From positions 2,728,001 to 2,792,000 of the forward strand of contig NZ_CP065997.1 of assembly GCF_016127315.1 (NCBI RefSeq): DNA of 64,000 nucleotides, read 5' to 3'. The DNA comes from Achromobacter deleyi (lineage in GTDB: Bacteria > Pseudomonadota > Gammaproteobacteria > Burkholderiales > Burkholderiaceae_B). A model generated the notes under the pieces. The model saw nothing but the letters and a program-made list of their open reading frames with translations. It was not told the origin of the DNA and ran no database searches. Position 1 is the stretch's first letter; each line of letters opens with the position of its first letter. This document shows positions 50,558 to 58,908 of the stretch, piece by piece. The position numbers were made by a program, and so were the translations under genes.

Positions 50558-50639
50558 GAACGTGTAGCGCATCCGCGCCAGCACGTTGCGCGGGTCGGTC
50601 TGCGGCGTGCTGGCGGGCGTCAAATAATAATGAATCTCA
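50558..50639 (-). pseudogene. Possible remnant of an outer-membrane receptor with Fur box
   Basis: Leftward, a Fur-like site TGAGATTCATTATTA (50639-50625, 11 of 14 positions) is followed at once by codons for LTPASTPQTDPRNVLARMRYTF, which looks like the last strand of a TonB-type barrel ending in the required Phe. The expected stop codon is absent. A deletion could have removed the gene body. The remainder of 50540-50805 shows no further gene. This is a tentative reading of a short stretch. Confidence 0.3.
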
Positions 50640-50805
50640 CTTGTGGCATGTGGCCCGTCGCACACCGCGCCGTCCGCCGCGGGTGCCGTTATTGCCGGTT
50701 CTTGTAAGGGATGCGCGCCGCGTTCCGTCGGGCCGGGGCGCGGCGCGGGGAACGGCAATTGCGCAGGCGGGGGATGGCATTACCGCAACCGCAAGGAGAA
50801 TCGAC

Positions 50806-52575
50806 GTGCAAACCGTATCCGACTTCGTGCTGGACCGTCTTGGCCAGTGGGGCGTGCAGCGCATCTATGGCTACCCCGGGGATGGCATCAATGGGCTGAT
50901 CGGCGCGTTCGGCCGCAACCCGGCGCTGCAATTCGTGCAGGCGCGGCACGAGGAGGGCGCGGCCTTCATGGCGTGCGCCCACGCCAAGTTCACCGGGCAG
51001 GTCGGCGTCTGCATGGCCACCTCCGGACCCGGCGCAATCCACCTGCTCAATGGTCTGTACGACGCCAAGCTGGACCACCAGCCGGTGGTGGCGATCGTGG
51101 GCCAGCAGGCCCGCAGCGCGCTGGGCGGCGACTACCAGCAGGAGGTGGACCTGGCCAATCTGTTCAAGGATGTGGCGCACGATTTCGTGCACATGGTGAC
51201 CTCGCCGCTGCAGGCCCGGCACATGGTCGATCGCGCCATGCGCATCGCCATGGAACGGCGCAGCGTCACCTGCCTGATCTTTCCGAACGACGTGCAGGAT
51301 CTCGAGGCCGTCCCCACGCCGCCGCGCGAACACGGCACGGTGCACACCGGCATTGGCGTCACCTCGCATGCGTCGGTGCCGGCGGAGGCCGCGCTGGCGA
51401 ACGCGGCCGACATCCTCAATCGCGGCGAGCGGGTGGCGATGCTGGTGGGCGCGGGTGCGCTGGCGGCGGGCAACGAAGTCCGGGCGGTGGCCGAGCGCCT
51501 GGGCGCGGGCGTGGCCAAGGCGCTGCTGGGCAAGGCGGTGCTGCCGGATGCCTTGCCATACGTCACCGGCGCCATCGGCCTGCTCGGCACCCAGCCCAGC
51601 TGGGAAATGATGAACGAATGCGACACCCTGCTGATGGTGGGCACCTCGTTTCCCTACGCGGAATTCCTGCCGCGCGAGGGGCAGGCGCGTTGCGTGCAGA
51701 TCGACCTGGACGGGCGCCAGCTGAGCCTGCGCTATCCCGCCGAGGTCGGCCTGGTCGGCGACGCGCGGCTGACGCTGGAGGCCCTGCTGCCCCTGCTGCG
51801 GCCGAAGGCGTCCGGCGACTGGCGCGGATACATCGAAAAGCGCGTGCTGCGCTGGCGCGAAACGGTCCAGGCGCGCGCGGCGGTCGCGGCCAACCCCGTC
51901 AACCCGCAACTGCCGTTCGTGGAATTGTCCGAGCGCCTGCCGACGGATTGCATCGTCACCTGCGACTCCGGCTCGGCGGCCAATTGGTACGCGCGCGACG
52001 TGCAGTTGCGTGAAGGCATGATGGGCTCGGTGTCGGGCGGCCTGGCGAGCATGGGTTGCGGCGTGCCATACGCCGTGGCGGCCAAGCTGGCCTATCCCGG
52101 CCGGCCGGTGATCGCACTGGTGGGCGACGGCGCGATGCAGATGCTGGGCATCAACGAGCTCATCACCATCGCCCATCGCTGGCGCGAATGGAGCAATCCG
52201 ACGCTGGTGGTGATGGTGCTCAACAACGGCGATCTCAACCTGGTGACGTGGGAACAGCGTGTCATGGGCGGCGATCCGCGCTTTGCGGATTCGCAGTGGC
52301 TGCCGCAGTTCTCCTATGCCGACTATGGCCGCCTGCTTGGCCTGGAAGGCATTCGCGTGACGGCGCCGGATCAGGTTGGCCCGGCCTGGGACCAGGCCCT
52401 GGCCGCCGGAAGGCCCGCGGTGCTGGAAGTGGTGACCGATCCGGAGATGCCGCCGCTGCCGCCGCACGTGTCGCTCAAGCAGGCGCGCGCCTATTTGGCC
52501 GCGCTGCGCAAGGAAAGCGATGGCGCCGGCGCCGCGGCGCTGCGCGCGACGCTCAAGCAATGGTGGGCCGGCTGA
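50806..52575 (+). CDS. Thiamine pyrophosphate enzyme, pyruvate oxidase/acetolactate synthase-like
   Basis: TPP-dependent enzyme of 589 aa. Domain order: PYR domain with the catalytic Glu in QARHEEGAAFMA, central FAD/NAD-like domain, and PP domain with the TPP motif GDGAMQMLGINEL ending LNNGDLN. The pattern YGYPGDGINGLIGAFG is shared with PoxB-type pyruvate oxidases and related uncharacterised enzymes. The start is GTG at 50806 with AAGGAGAA six bases upstream; no ATG fits. It is followed by a DUF883 and a PRC-barrel gene, a combination suggesting stress or stationary-phase expression. Confidence 0.88.
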   Translation: MQTVSDFVLDRLGQWGVQRIYGYPGDGINGLIGAFGRNPALQFVQARHEEGAAFMACAHAKFTGQVGVCMATSGPGAIHLLNGLYDAKLDHQPVVAIVGQQARSALGGDYQQEVDLANLFKDVAHDFVHMVTSPLQARHMVDRAMRIAMERRSVTCLIFPNDVQDLEAVPTPPREHGTVHTGIGVTSHASVPAEAALANAADILNRGERVAMLVGAGALAAGNEVRAVAERLGAGVAKALLGKAVLPDALPYVTGAIGLLGTQPSWEMMNECDTLLMVGTSFPYAEFLPREGQARCVQIDLDGRQLSLRYPAEVGLVGDARLTLEALLPLLRPKASGDWRGYIEKRVLRWRETVQARAAVAANPVNPQLPFVELSERLPTDCIVTCDSGSAANWYARDVQLREGMMGSVSGGLASMGCGVPYAVAAKLAYPGRPVIALVGDGAMQMLGINELITIAHRWREWSNPTLVVMVLNNGDLNLVTWEQRVMGGDPRFADSQWLPQFSYADYGRLLGLEGIRVTAPDQVGPAWDQALAAGRPAVLEVVTDPEMPPLPPHVSLKQARAYLAALRKESDGAGAAALRATLKQWWAG

Positions 52576-52666
52576 GGGTGCGGCACGCGGCTTGCTAACG
52601 GATTGGCGTCCGTCGCCGCGGCCCGCAGCGGCTCGCGCCTGGCGGTCATTTTTTCAAGGAGAGGTC

Positions 52667-52972
52667 ATGGCTACACAAAATGGCAGCGACACGCTGCGTG
52701 AACTGGTGTCGGGAACCGAGAACCTGCTGCGCAGCACCGCCAGCTACGGCGGCGCGGAGATCGAGGCGGCGCGGGATCGGCTCAAGCACCAGCTGGACGC
52801 CGCGCGCGTCCAGGTCCGCGACAGGGGCCGGCACGCGTGGCGGCGGGCCAGGGAAGTATCGGCCGCCACCGACGGCTATGTGCACGAGAACGCCTGGAAG
52901 ACCATCGCCGGCGCCGTGCTGGTGGGCGCGCTGGCCGCCGTCTGCCTGATGGCGGAATCACGCCGCCGCTGA
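52667..52972 (+). CDS. DUF883-family (ElaB/YqjD-like) membrane protein
   Basis: Protein of 101 aa: an amphipathic helical region (LRELVSGTENLLRSTASYGG, then EIEAARDRLKHQLDAARVQV) and one C-terminal membrane helix (TIAGAVLVGALAAVCLMA) ending in arginines. E. coli relatives bind ribosomes and the inner membrane in stationary phase. AAGGAGAGG lies just before the ATG. Confidence 0.88.
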   Translation: MATQNGSDTLRELVSGTENLLRSTASYGGAEIEAARDRLKHQLDAARVQVRDRGRHAWRRAREVSAATDGYVHENAWKTIAGAVLVGALAAVCLMAESRRR

Positions 52973-53037
52973 GCAGGCCGTTCATCCATTCCATTCAATT
53001 CAATACATGCCGCGGGCGACCGCGCAGGAGCGACACC

Positions 53038-53436
53038 ATGGAACACCAATCGAATATCGTCGGCGGTCCGAAAACCAACGCGCTCGGTCCGGGGCCGGAG
53101 GTCATGGCCGCCAATACGCTGGAAGGCAACGACGTCTACAACGCGGCGGGCGAGAGCCTGGGCGACGTCAAGGCCATCATGATCGATGTGCCGCGCGGCC
53201 GGGTGGCCTACGCGGTGCTGGCGCGCGGCGGCGTGCTGGGCATGGGCGAAAAGCTGTTCGCCATTCCCTGGCACGCGCTGACGCTGGATACCGACCGCAA
53301 GTGCTTCGTGCTCAACGTCGACAAGGAAACGCTGAAGAACGCGCCGGGCTTCGACAAGGACAACTGGCCGAGCATGGCCGACGAGACCTGGGCCCGCGAC
53401 CTGCACAAGTACTACAACCAGGACGTCTACTGGTAA
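53038..53436 (+). CDS. PRC-barrel domain protein
   Basis: Protein of 132 aa with one PRC-barrel (residues 25-110): ANTLEGNDVYNAAGESLGDVKAIMID is the core, then GGVLGMGEKLFAIPWHAL. Stand-alone PRC-barrel proteins are found near envelope and stress genes and have no settled function. Its 3' end overlaps the convergent marR gene by 10 bp. Confidence 0.87.
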   Translation: MEHQSNIVGGPKTNALGPGPEVMAANTLEGNDVYNAAGESLGDVKAIMIDVPRGRVAYAVLARGGVLGMGEKLFAIPWHALTLDTDRKCFVLNVDKETLKNAPGFDKDNWPSMADETWARDLHKYYNQDVYW

Positions 53437-53879
53437 GCGGCTTCCAGCAATCGCAGCAGCATGCCGGCCAGCGCCTCGCGCTCGGCCGGCGTGAAGATCG
53501 CGCACGCCTCCTCGTCGATCTGGCGCAGCAGGGCGCGGCCCGGCTCCAGCTTGCGCTGCGCGGCCGGGGTCAATGACACGAGGCTGCTGCGGCCATCGGT
53601 GGGCGACGGGTCGCGCCGCACCAGGCCATCGCGCTCCATGCGCGCCAGCAGTTGCGCCATGCTCGGCTGCTCGACGCCGGCGGCTTCGGCCAATTCGCGT
53701 TGCGTCAGCGCGCCGCCGTCCTTGAGGGCCGCCAGCACCGGCAGCTGCGAAGCGGTGAGGCCGATGGTCTTGAGGCGCTCATCGGCCTGGCGCGTCAAGA
53801 GCCGGCCGTAGTGGTTGATGAGCAGGGTCGGCATCTGCCGCGGTTGCCAATCGGGTTGCCAATCGGTAGGGGCGGTCAT
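53427..53879 (-). CDS. MarR-family regulator
   Basis: Winged-helix repressor of 150 aa. Recognition region LTQRELAEAAGVEQPSMAQLLARMERDGLVRRDPSPTDGR, including the wing DGRSS, is canonical. Shine-Dalgarno AGAGGA precedes the ATG at 53879. It is divergent from a TetX-like monooxygenase, with two palindromes between the genes, so it most likely represses both itself and the monooxygenase and is released by a small aromatic or drug ligand. Confidence 0.92.
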   Translation of the reverse strand: MTAPTDWQPDWQPRQMPTLLINHYGRLLTRQADERLKTIGLTASQLPVLAALKDGGALTQRELAEAAGVEQPSMAQLLARMERDGLVRRDPSPTDGRSSLVSLTPAAQRKLEPGRALLRQIDEEACAIFTPAEREALAGMLLRLLEAAYQ

Positions 53880-53897
53880 ACGTCCTCTTTTAATTGA

Positions 53898-53930
53898 ATA
53901 GGTACCTATGTAATATATATAGGCACCTAT
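53898..53930. promoter_or_regulatory. Paired MarR operators in a divergent promoter
   Basis: ATAGGTACCTAT (53898-53909, perfect) and ATAGGCACCTAT (53919-53930, one centre change) have centres 21 bp apart, two helical turns. Between them the A/T run gives TATATA (53916-53921), spaced 16 bp from TTGAAT (53894-53899), a likely rightward promoter. Confidence 0.85.
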
Positions 53931-53951
53931 TAAATTAAAGGAAAGACCGCC

Positions 53952-55112
53952 ATGCGGCAAGCCCCCACCATCGCGATCGTCGGCGCCGGCCCGGCCGGCC
54001 TGACCCTGGCCAATGTCCTGCAGCGCCATGGCTGGCGCGCGGACGTGTTCGAGGCGGACGTCTCGGTCGACGCGCGCGACCAGGGCGGCTCGCTGGACCT
54101 GCATCCCGAGGAAGGCCAACGGGCGCTGGCGCGGGCGGGATTGCTGGATGCCTTCATGGCGATCGCGCGGCACGAGGACCAGGAGACACGGCTGGTCCAC
54201 CACGCCACCGGGGAATTGCTGCGTGAACAGATTCCCGCGCCGGGCGAGGGCGACCGTCCGGAGATCGACCGCCAGGCGTTGCGCGCGCTGTTGCTGCACC
54301 CGCTGGCCGCCGGCGTGGTGCGCTGGGGCGAGCGGCTGGAGGCGGTGCTGCCCCGCGCCGACGGCCGTCATGACCTGCGTTGCGCCAGCGGGGTGAAGGG
54401 ACCGTATGACCTGGTGGTGGGCGCCGATGGCGCCTGGTCCAGGGTCCGCGCCGCGCTTACGCCCGCTCAGCCTGCCTACACGGGCGTCACTTTCATCGAA
54501 CTGTGGTTGCGCGACGTCGACCGCCGCCATCCGCGGGCCGCCCGCCTGGTGGGCCACGGCACGCTGTTCGCGTTGCATGGCGGCGCCGGCATCGTGGGGC
54601 AGCGCAATGGCAACGCCACCTTGCGCGTCTACGCGGCGCTGCGGACCGGGGCGGTGGCCGGGGCCTGCTCCGACCCGGCATTGGCCACAATCGGCAAGGA
54701 TGCGCTGCTGGCCCGCTTTGCGGGCTGGGCGCCGTCATTGCTGGACCTGATCGCCGAGGCCGAGGGGGTCGCCGCGGTGCGTCCGATCATGGCGCTGCCG
54801 CCGGGCCTGCGCTGGCCGCACCGGGCCGGGCTGACCGTGATCGGCGATGCGGCGCACGTGATGCCGCCGCTGGGCGTGGGGGTCAACCTGGCGATGCTGG
54901 ACGCGGCGGAGCTGGCCGAGGCGCTGGTCGGGGCCGATGATTGGCGCGCGGGGCAACGGCGCGGCGAGGAATCGATGTGGGCGCGCGCGGCGGGCATCGC
55001 GCCGGGCTGCATCGAGGCGCTTGCCGACATGTTCGATGACAACGGCGCGCGGGCCTTGGTCGAACAACTGGAGGCGCATGCCCGGCGCGATGACGCCGGC
55101 CTTAGTCGATGA
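53952..55112 (+). CDS. TetX-like FAD-dependent monooxygenase
   Basis: Class A flavin monooxygenase of 386 aa. FAD motifs: IAIVGAGPAGLTLANVL at the N-terminus, VVGADGAWSRVR (DG motif), and VIGDAAHVMPPLGVGVNLAMLDA (GD motif). GGSLDLHPEEGQ and EIDRQALRALLL correspond to blocks I recall from TetX (GGTLDLH, EINR). TetX hydroxylates tetracyclines; chromosomal relatives often act on other aromatics, so the substrate is open. AAGGAAA precedes the ATG. The 3' end overlaps the convergent gene at 55102 by 11 bp. Confidence 0.87.
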   Translation: MRQAPTIAIVGAGPAGLTLANVLQRHGWRADVFEADVSVDARDQGGSLDLHPEEGQRALARAGLLDAFMAIARHEDQETRLVHHATGELLREQIPAPGEGDRPEIDRQALRALLLHPLAAGVVRWGERLEAVLPRADGRHDLRCASGVKGPYDLVVGADGAWSRVRAALTPAQPAYTGVTFIELWLRDVDRRHPRAARLVGHGTLFALHGGAGIVGQRNGNATLRVYAALRTGAVAGACSDPALATIGKDALLARFAGWAPSLLDLIAEAEGVAAVRPIMALPPGLRWPHRAGLTVIGDAAHVMPPLGVGVNLAMLDAAELAEALVGADDWRAGQRRGEESMWARAAGIAPGCIEALADMFDDNGARALVEQLEAHARRDDAGLSR

Positions 55113-55830
55113 GCGAGGCGGCGTCGGCCCAATCGCCGCGGTCGGGCCGCACGGCCAGGCGTGTGTCGCCGCGCCGCACCTGCTCGTCGTCGAGCCGCGC
55201 GGCGCCGGCCGGGTCGATATCGAAGGCGATGTCCAGCACGGCCGCCACGCGCGGGTCTTCGATGGGCAACTCCCAGGTCAGGAATACTTGCGACAGGTCC
55301 GGTCCCGGCGCGAAGTCCGATTCGCGGAACACGTGGGCGCCGCGTGGCACCACGCCGTGCGGCTGGCAGGTATCGAACAGCACCGCGGTGCCGCGCGTCA
55401 GCGCGATGCGCTGGCCGGTCTGCGCGAAAACCAGGTCCAGGCCCTTGTCCTCGCTCAGGAACAGATTGCAGAAGGCCGCGCTGCCATATTGATCGCCGTC
55501 GTGGTGGTAGCGGGCGCCGCGGCAGGCCATCAGCGCGATGTCGCCGTCGGCCAGCACGTCGCCCAGCCCGAGCGCGGCGCTCCAGTCGCGCATCGACCGC
55601 ACGCAGGCGCTGTATTCGGGCCAACGCGTCATGGTGCGCGCCAGCGGCATCTGCTCGACGTCGCCGGGTTCGAGTTCGAGCCGGGTGTCGATTTCCCGCG
55701 CCCAATCGGCGACCAGGCGCGCCGGCGGCGCGGGCAAGGCGAGCGTGGCGGTGCGCACGGCGGCGCCGACGCCGCGGCTGCGCAGCGCGTCGCCGCGCCA
55801 GAAATAGGAAACGAGGGGGGCGGTGGACAT
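55102..55830 (-). CDS. 2-oxoglutarate/Fe(II) dioxygenase-like protein
   Basis: Protein of 242 aa. The segment CRGARYHHDGDQYGSAAFCNLF supplies an HxD-type iron motif, and FDTCQPHGVVPRG supplies the distal histidine and a possible 2-oxoglutarate-binding Arg, within a double-stranded beta-helix layout. No closer family can be named. The ATG at 55830 is the first after the frame opens with dioxygenase-like content. Confidence 0.65.
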   Translation of the reverse strand: MSTAPLVSYFWRGDALRSRGVGAAVRTATLALPAPPARLVADWAREIDTRLELEPGDVEQMPLARTMTRWPEYSACVRSMRDWSAALGLGDVLADGDIALMACRGARYHHDGDQYGSAAFCNLFLSEDKGLDLVFAQTGQRIALTRGTAVLFDTCQPHGVVPRGAHVFRESDFAPGPDLSQVFLTWELPIEDPRVAAVLDIAFDIDPAGAARLDDEQVRRGDTRLAVRPDRGDWADAASLID

Positions 55831-55860
55831 GGCGCCATTAGAGCCCAAACCCGCCCGGTT

Positions 55861-56730
55861 TCAGCCGCCCAGGGCGCCCGCCCACAGCCGCTGCACCCAC
55901 GAGCGGCGCGCCGGACGCGGCCGGTTGCCGGTGTAGTCCTTCTGGGAGGCCTTGACCACGTCGCCGAACGGCGCGTCGTTGCGGTAGTCGCAGGGCGAAT
56001 GACCGGCCGCCAGGGCCTCCTGGTAGTAGCGCTCGAACAGTTCGGCCAGGTCGGCCCGGGCGTGCGTCACCACCTCGCCGTCGAACCAGTGCTGGCGGCC
56101 TTCGGCATGCAGGCGCGGCATCGCATAGCGGTGCGAGAACTGCGTGCCCATGTCGGAATAGTGGAGGATGCCGATCTCGTCGCGCGCCAGGTTTTCGCCG
56201 TCGATGCTGTTGTAGCGGGCGTCCAGGTGCTGGACCAGCCGCGGCCGGTCGGCGAAGTAGTGCTTCATCTCGCGATTGGCGTTGCGCTTGGCGCGCAGGG
56301 CCTCCAGCGTGGGCAGATAGGGGCGAGCGCGGGCGCAGTCCCACAGCGCCACGCAGGAGCGCCAGCCGTCGCCGTCGCGGCAGCCCGCGACGATGGCCTC
56401 GCCATCCAGCGGCAGGTTCCAGATATCGGCCAGGTCGCACAGCACCAGCATGTCGGCGTCCATGTACAAGGCGCGACCCTGGAAGCCGGCGGCGGCCGGC
56501 ACCGCCCAGCGGAAGGCCGAGAACGGCGTCGACCATTTTTCGGTGCGCCAGCCGCGGCCGCGCTCCGGATCACAGTACCAGGGGCTGGCGGGGTCGCGCG
56601 ACAGGCGCATCCAGGTGATCTCGACCGGGCGCGAGGCATGCTTGCGGGCGCTGTAGTCCAGCACCATCATCTGTTCGAGATCGCAATCGTTGGGGTCGCA
56701 GCCGACAAAGATCCTGATGGGGTCTTGCAT
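55861..56730 (-). CDS. Glycosyltransferase, GT8-like
   Basis: Putative glycosyltransferase of 289 aa with a GT-A fold. It starts RIFVGCDPNDCDLEQMMVLDYSARKHAS, and the metal/nucleotide motif DxD is in ALYMDADMLVL near residue 95. ARYNSIDGENLARDEIGILHYS fits the later part of the fold. No membrane segment or signal peptide, so it is cytoplasmic. Acceptor unknown. Confidence 0.8.
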   Translation of the reverse strand: MQDPIRIFVGCDPNDCDLEQMMVLDYSARKHASRPVEITWMRLSRDPASPWYCDPERGRGWRTEKWSTPFSAFRWAVPAAAGFQGRALYMDADMLVLCDLADIWNLPLDGEAIVAGCRDGDGWRSCVALWDCARARPYLPTLEALRAKRNANREMKHYFADRPRLVQHLDARYNSIDGENLARDEIGILHYSDMGTQFSHRYAMPRLHAEGRQHWFDGEVVTHARADLAELFERYYQEALAAGHSPCDYRNDAPFGDVVKASQKDYTGNRPRPARRSWVQRLWAGALGG

Positions 56731-56816
56731 GGTGTCTCCGTCTTCCCAGGTTGTCACGGCGCGCCGATCCCCGCTCTTCGGCGAACCTGAATTATTCCTG
56801 AATTGTAGACGGACTG

Positions 56817-56837
56817 GCCCGCGAACGGCGGGCTTTT
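56817..56837 (+). terminator. Plus-strand hairpin with T-tract, no plus-strand gene before it
   Basis: GCCCGC-GAACG-GCGGGC followed by TTTT reads as a short intrinsic terminator rightward, yet both flanking genes run leftward. The gap 56731-56840 shows no other gene. It might end an undetected small plus-strand transcript or be fortuitous. Confidence 0.45.
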
Positions 56838-56840
56838 GCC

Positions 56841-57077
56841 TCAGAACACCTGGATCAGCATGTTGATGCCGGCAATCAGCAACACCAGCAGCGCGATGCG
56901 GTTGAACACCTCGACATTGACGCGGTGGTGCAGGCGCTGGCGCTGTGCCTGGCGGCCATCCTGCGCGGCGCGTCGGCCGGGCGGGGCGCGGACGGCGCGT
57001 CCTGAGGCGGGGCATCCCGCCGGGTCCGCGTGCTTGCCGCCGCCGCGTTGCACGTAGCGGACGCTTGCCTTGTCCAC
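56841..57077 (-). CDS. Small single-pass membrane protein
   Basis: A 78-aa frame from GTG 57077. The first 50 residues are basic and Gly/Pro-rich (VDKASVRYVQRGGG), and the end is a hydrophobic helix (ALLVLLIAGINMLIQVF) preceded by NVEVFNR. A longer frame to 57152 exists but is less protein-like. I recognise no family; the hydrophobic tail is the main argument for a gene. It is divergent from the aldolase-family gene at 57164. Confidence 0.45.
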   Translation of the reverse strand: MDKASVRYVQRGGGKHADPAGCPASGRAVRAPPGRRAAQDGRQAQRQRLHHRVNVEVFNRIALLVLLIAGINMLIQVF

Positions 57078-57163
57078 GCCACCGGCGGCGGGCAAACGGA
57101 ATACAGTGCGCAACAGACCCCGCCGCGTTCCCGTGGCGGGAGAACACCACACAGGGAGACAGC

Positions 57164-57928
57164 ATGGATACGGCAGGTCAAACGGGCGCCAGCGTGCGCG
57201 AACGGGTCGGCGAGACGGAATGGCAGGTGCGCAAGGACCTGGCGGCGCTCTACCGGCTGGTGGCGCTGTTCGGGTGGGACGACCTGATCTTCACGCATAT
57301 CACGGCCAAGGTGCCGGGCACCGAGCATTTCCTCATCAATCCCTACGGCATGATGTTCGACGAGATCACGGCGTCCAGCCTGGTCAAGATCGACCTGCAC
57401 GGGCGCAAGGTGATGGACTCGGAATACGACATCAATCCGGCCGGCTTCACCATCCACAGCTGTATCCACGCGGCCCGCAAGGACGCCATGTGCGTGCTGC
57501 ACACGCACTCCATCAACGGCGTGGCGGTGTCGGCGCAGAAGGAAGGCCTGCTGCCGCTGTCGCAGTTCGCGTTCATCGTGCTGCGTTCGCTCAGCTATCA
57601 CGACTACGAGGGCCTGGCGCTCAATCCCGAAGAGCAGCCGCGGCTGGTGCGCGACCTGGGCGGCAACAACTACCTGATCCTGCGCAATCACGGCCTGTTG
57701 ACGGTGGGGCAGAGCATGGCCGAGGCGTTCCAGGCCATGCACCGGCTGGAAGCGGCCTGCATGGTGCAGGTGCGGGCGCAGGCGGGCGGCGAACTGACGT
57801 TCATTCCGCCCGAGGTGCTGGCGCGCGCGGCGGTTGAATCCCCGGCCGACCGGGCGCACAAGGCCTCGCTGGCCTGGCCGGGCCTGCTGCGCCGGCTGGA
57901 CCGGCGCAATCCGGGCTACGCCGACTGA
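57164..57928 (+). CDS. Class II aldolase/adducin-family protein
   Basis: Protein of 254 aa. The family zinc site is visible as HTHSINGVAVSA and LRNHGLLTVG, with FTHITAKVPGTEHFLINPYGMMFDEITASSL as the N-terminal block. The family includes fuculose-phosphate aldolases and ribulose-phosphate epimerases; the bacterial adducin-like subgroup to which this belongs often acts on unidentified hydroxy-acid or sugar substrates. The ATG at 57164 has AGGGAGA upstream. Confidence 0.88.
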   Translation: MDTAGQTGASVRERVGETEWQVRKDLAALYRLVALFGWDDLIFTHITAKVPGTEHFLINPYGMMFDEITASSLVKIDLHGRKVMDSEYDINPAGFTIHSCIHAARKDAMCVLHTHSINGVAVSAQKEGLLPLSQFAFIVLRSLSYHDYEGLALNPEEQPRLVRDLGGNNYLILRNHGLLTVGQSMAEAFQAMHRLEAACMVQVRAQAGGELTFIPPEVLARAAVESPADRAHKASLAWPGLLRRLDRRNPGYAD

Positions 57929-58009
57929 CGGCGCCGGCCGCCGGGCGCATTGCGCCGCGGCGGCGAGACTGGCGGGGCCGGGACACCGCCAGGGTGGCCG
58001 GCCCGCGCG

Positions 58010-58798
58010 TCACTTCTTCCCGGGATGCGGTTCCAGGAACTCGGCGCAGTCCGGCACCGGCGTGGCGGGCCGGTAGACCGAGCCCTCTTCCTGCCACTTG
58101 TAGGTCACCGTGTAGCTGCACTGCTTGTCGGCCCGCGGCTGCAACTGCGCGGCCGTCGGCGCGGGCCGCTTGCCCGGATCGCCGTAGCGGCTGGCGTCGG
58201 CCGGGCTGCGCGTGGCCTGGGTGGTGACCTGCAGGTCCGGATACGGCTGCTTGCTGGGCAGGGCCTTCACCGTGGCGTCATAGCGGTAATAGTCCATGCA
58301 GTTGCCTTCGCGGCGCTTCTCGTCGGCCTCGTTGGCGCAGGCGCGGATGCCGGCCTTGGCGGTGTAGGGAATCAGGTGCGCCAGGGCCGAGGACTTGTCG
58401 CCCAGGTCGACCATGAACAGGTACAGGTCGCGGCGCGAGAAGCTGCCGCCGGGGAACTGGATCTCTTCCTTGTAGTCCGGTTCGTTCGGGCCGATCACGC
58501 CGACCAGGGCGCGCTCCTCGCTCAGGCGGATGAGGTGCGGCCAGACGGTGAAGCGCGTGAAGTTCGGGATGTCGGGCAGGTCCCAGAAGCGGTAGTCGGC
58601 GCGCAGGGTGCGGCTGGTGGCGAACGGGCCATTGTCCTCGAAGCCGCCGTCGACCTTGATCCCCACGCACCAGTCGGCCTGCTCGTTGCAGTACAGCTGG
58701 TTTTGCGGGTTGAGCGTCAGGGGCTCGACATCGGGCTGCACCGCGGATGCGGCGGCGGGCAGGACGGCGCAGAGCAGCAACGCAAGGACTTTGTTCAT
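58010..58798 (-). CDS. Secreted protein of unknown function
   Basis: Protein of 262 aa with a signal peptide (VLALLLCAVLPAAASAV). Several cysteines (LYCNEQADWC, IRACANE, NCMDYY, KQCSYT, PDCAEF) suggest disulfides in the periplasm. No family recognised. It stands alone between the aldolase-like and LysR genes. Confidence 0.75.
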   Translation of the reverse strand: MNKVLALLLCAVLPAAASAVQPDVEPLTLNPQNQLYCNEQADWCVGIKVDGGFEDNGPFATSRTLRADYRFWDLPDIPNFTRFTVWPHLIRLSEERALVGVIGPNEPDYKEEIQFPGGSFSRRDLYLFMVDLGDKSSALAHLIPYTAKAGIRACANEADEKRREGNCMDYYRYDATVKALPSKQPYPDLQVTTQATRSPADASRYGDPGKRPAPTAAQLQPRADKQCSYTVTYKWQEEGSVYRPATPVPDCAEFLEPHPGKK

Positions 58799-58908
58799 CG
58801 TGGTTCCTCGTGGATCGGGAAAAGCGCCGGCGCATTGTGGCCCGATTTTTCCGGCGAAGCGTCACTAATTGTATGAAGCGGTGCGAAAGTTCCGCGCCCG
58901 GCGGCGCC

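Noticed and set aside
52837..53576. Additional plus-strand frames over the DUF883 and PRC-barrel region
   Set aside because: Frame-shifted shadows; each real gene has its own Shine-Dalgarno and recognised domain.
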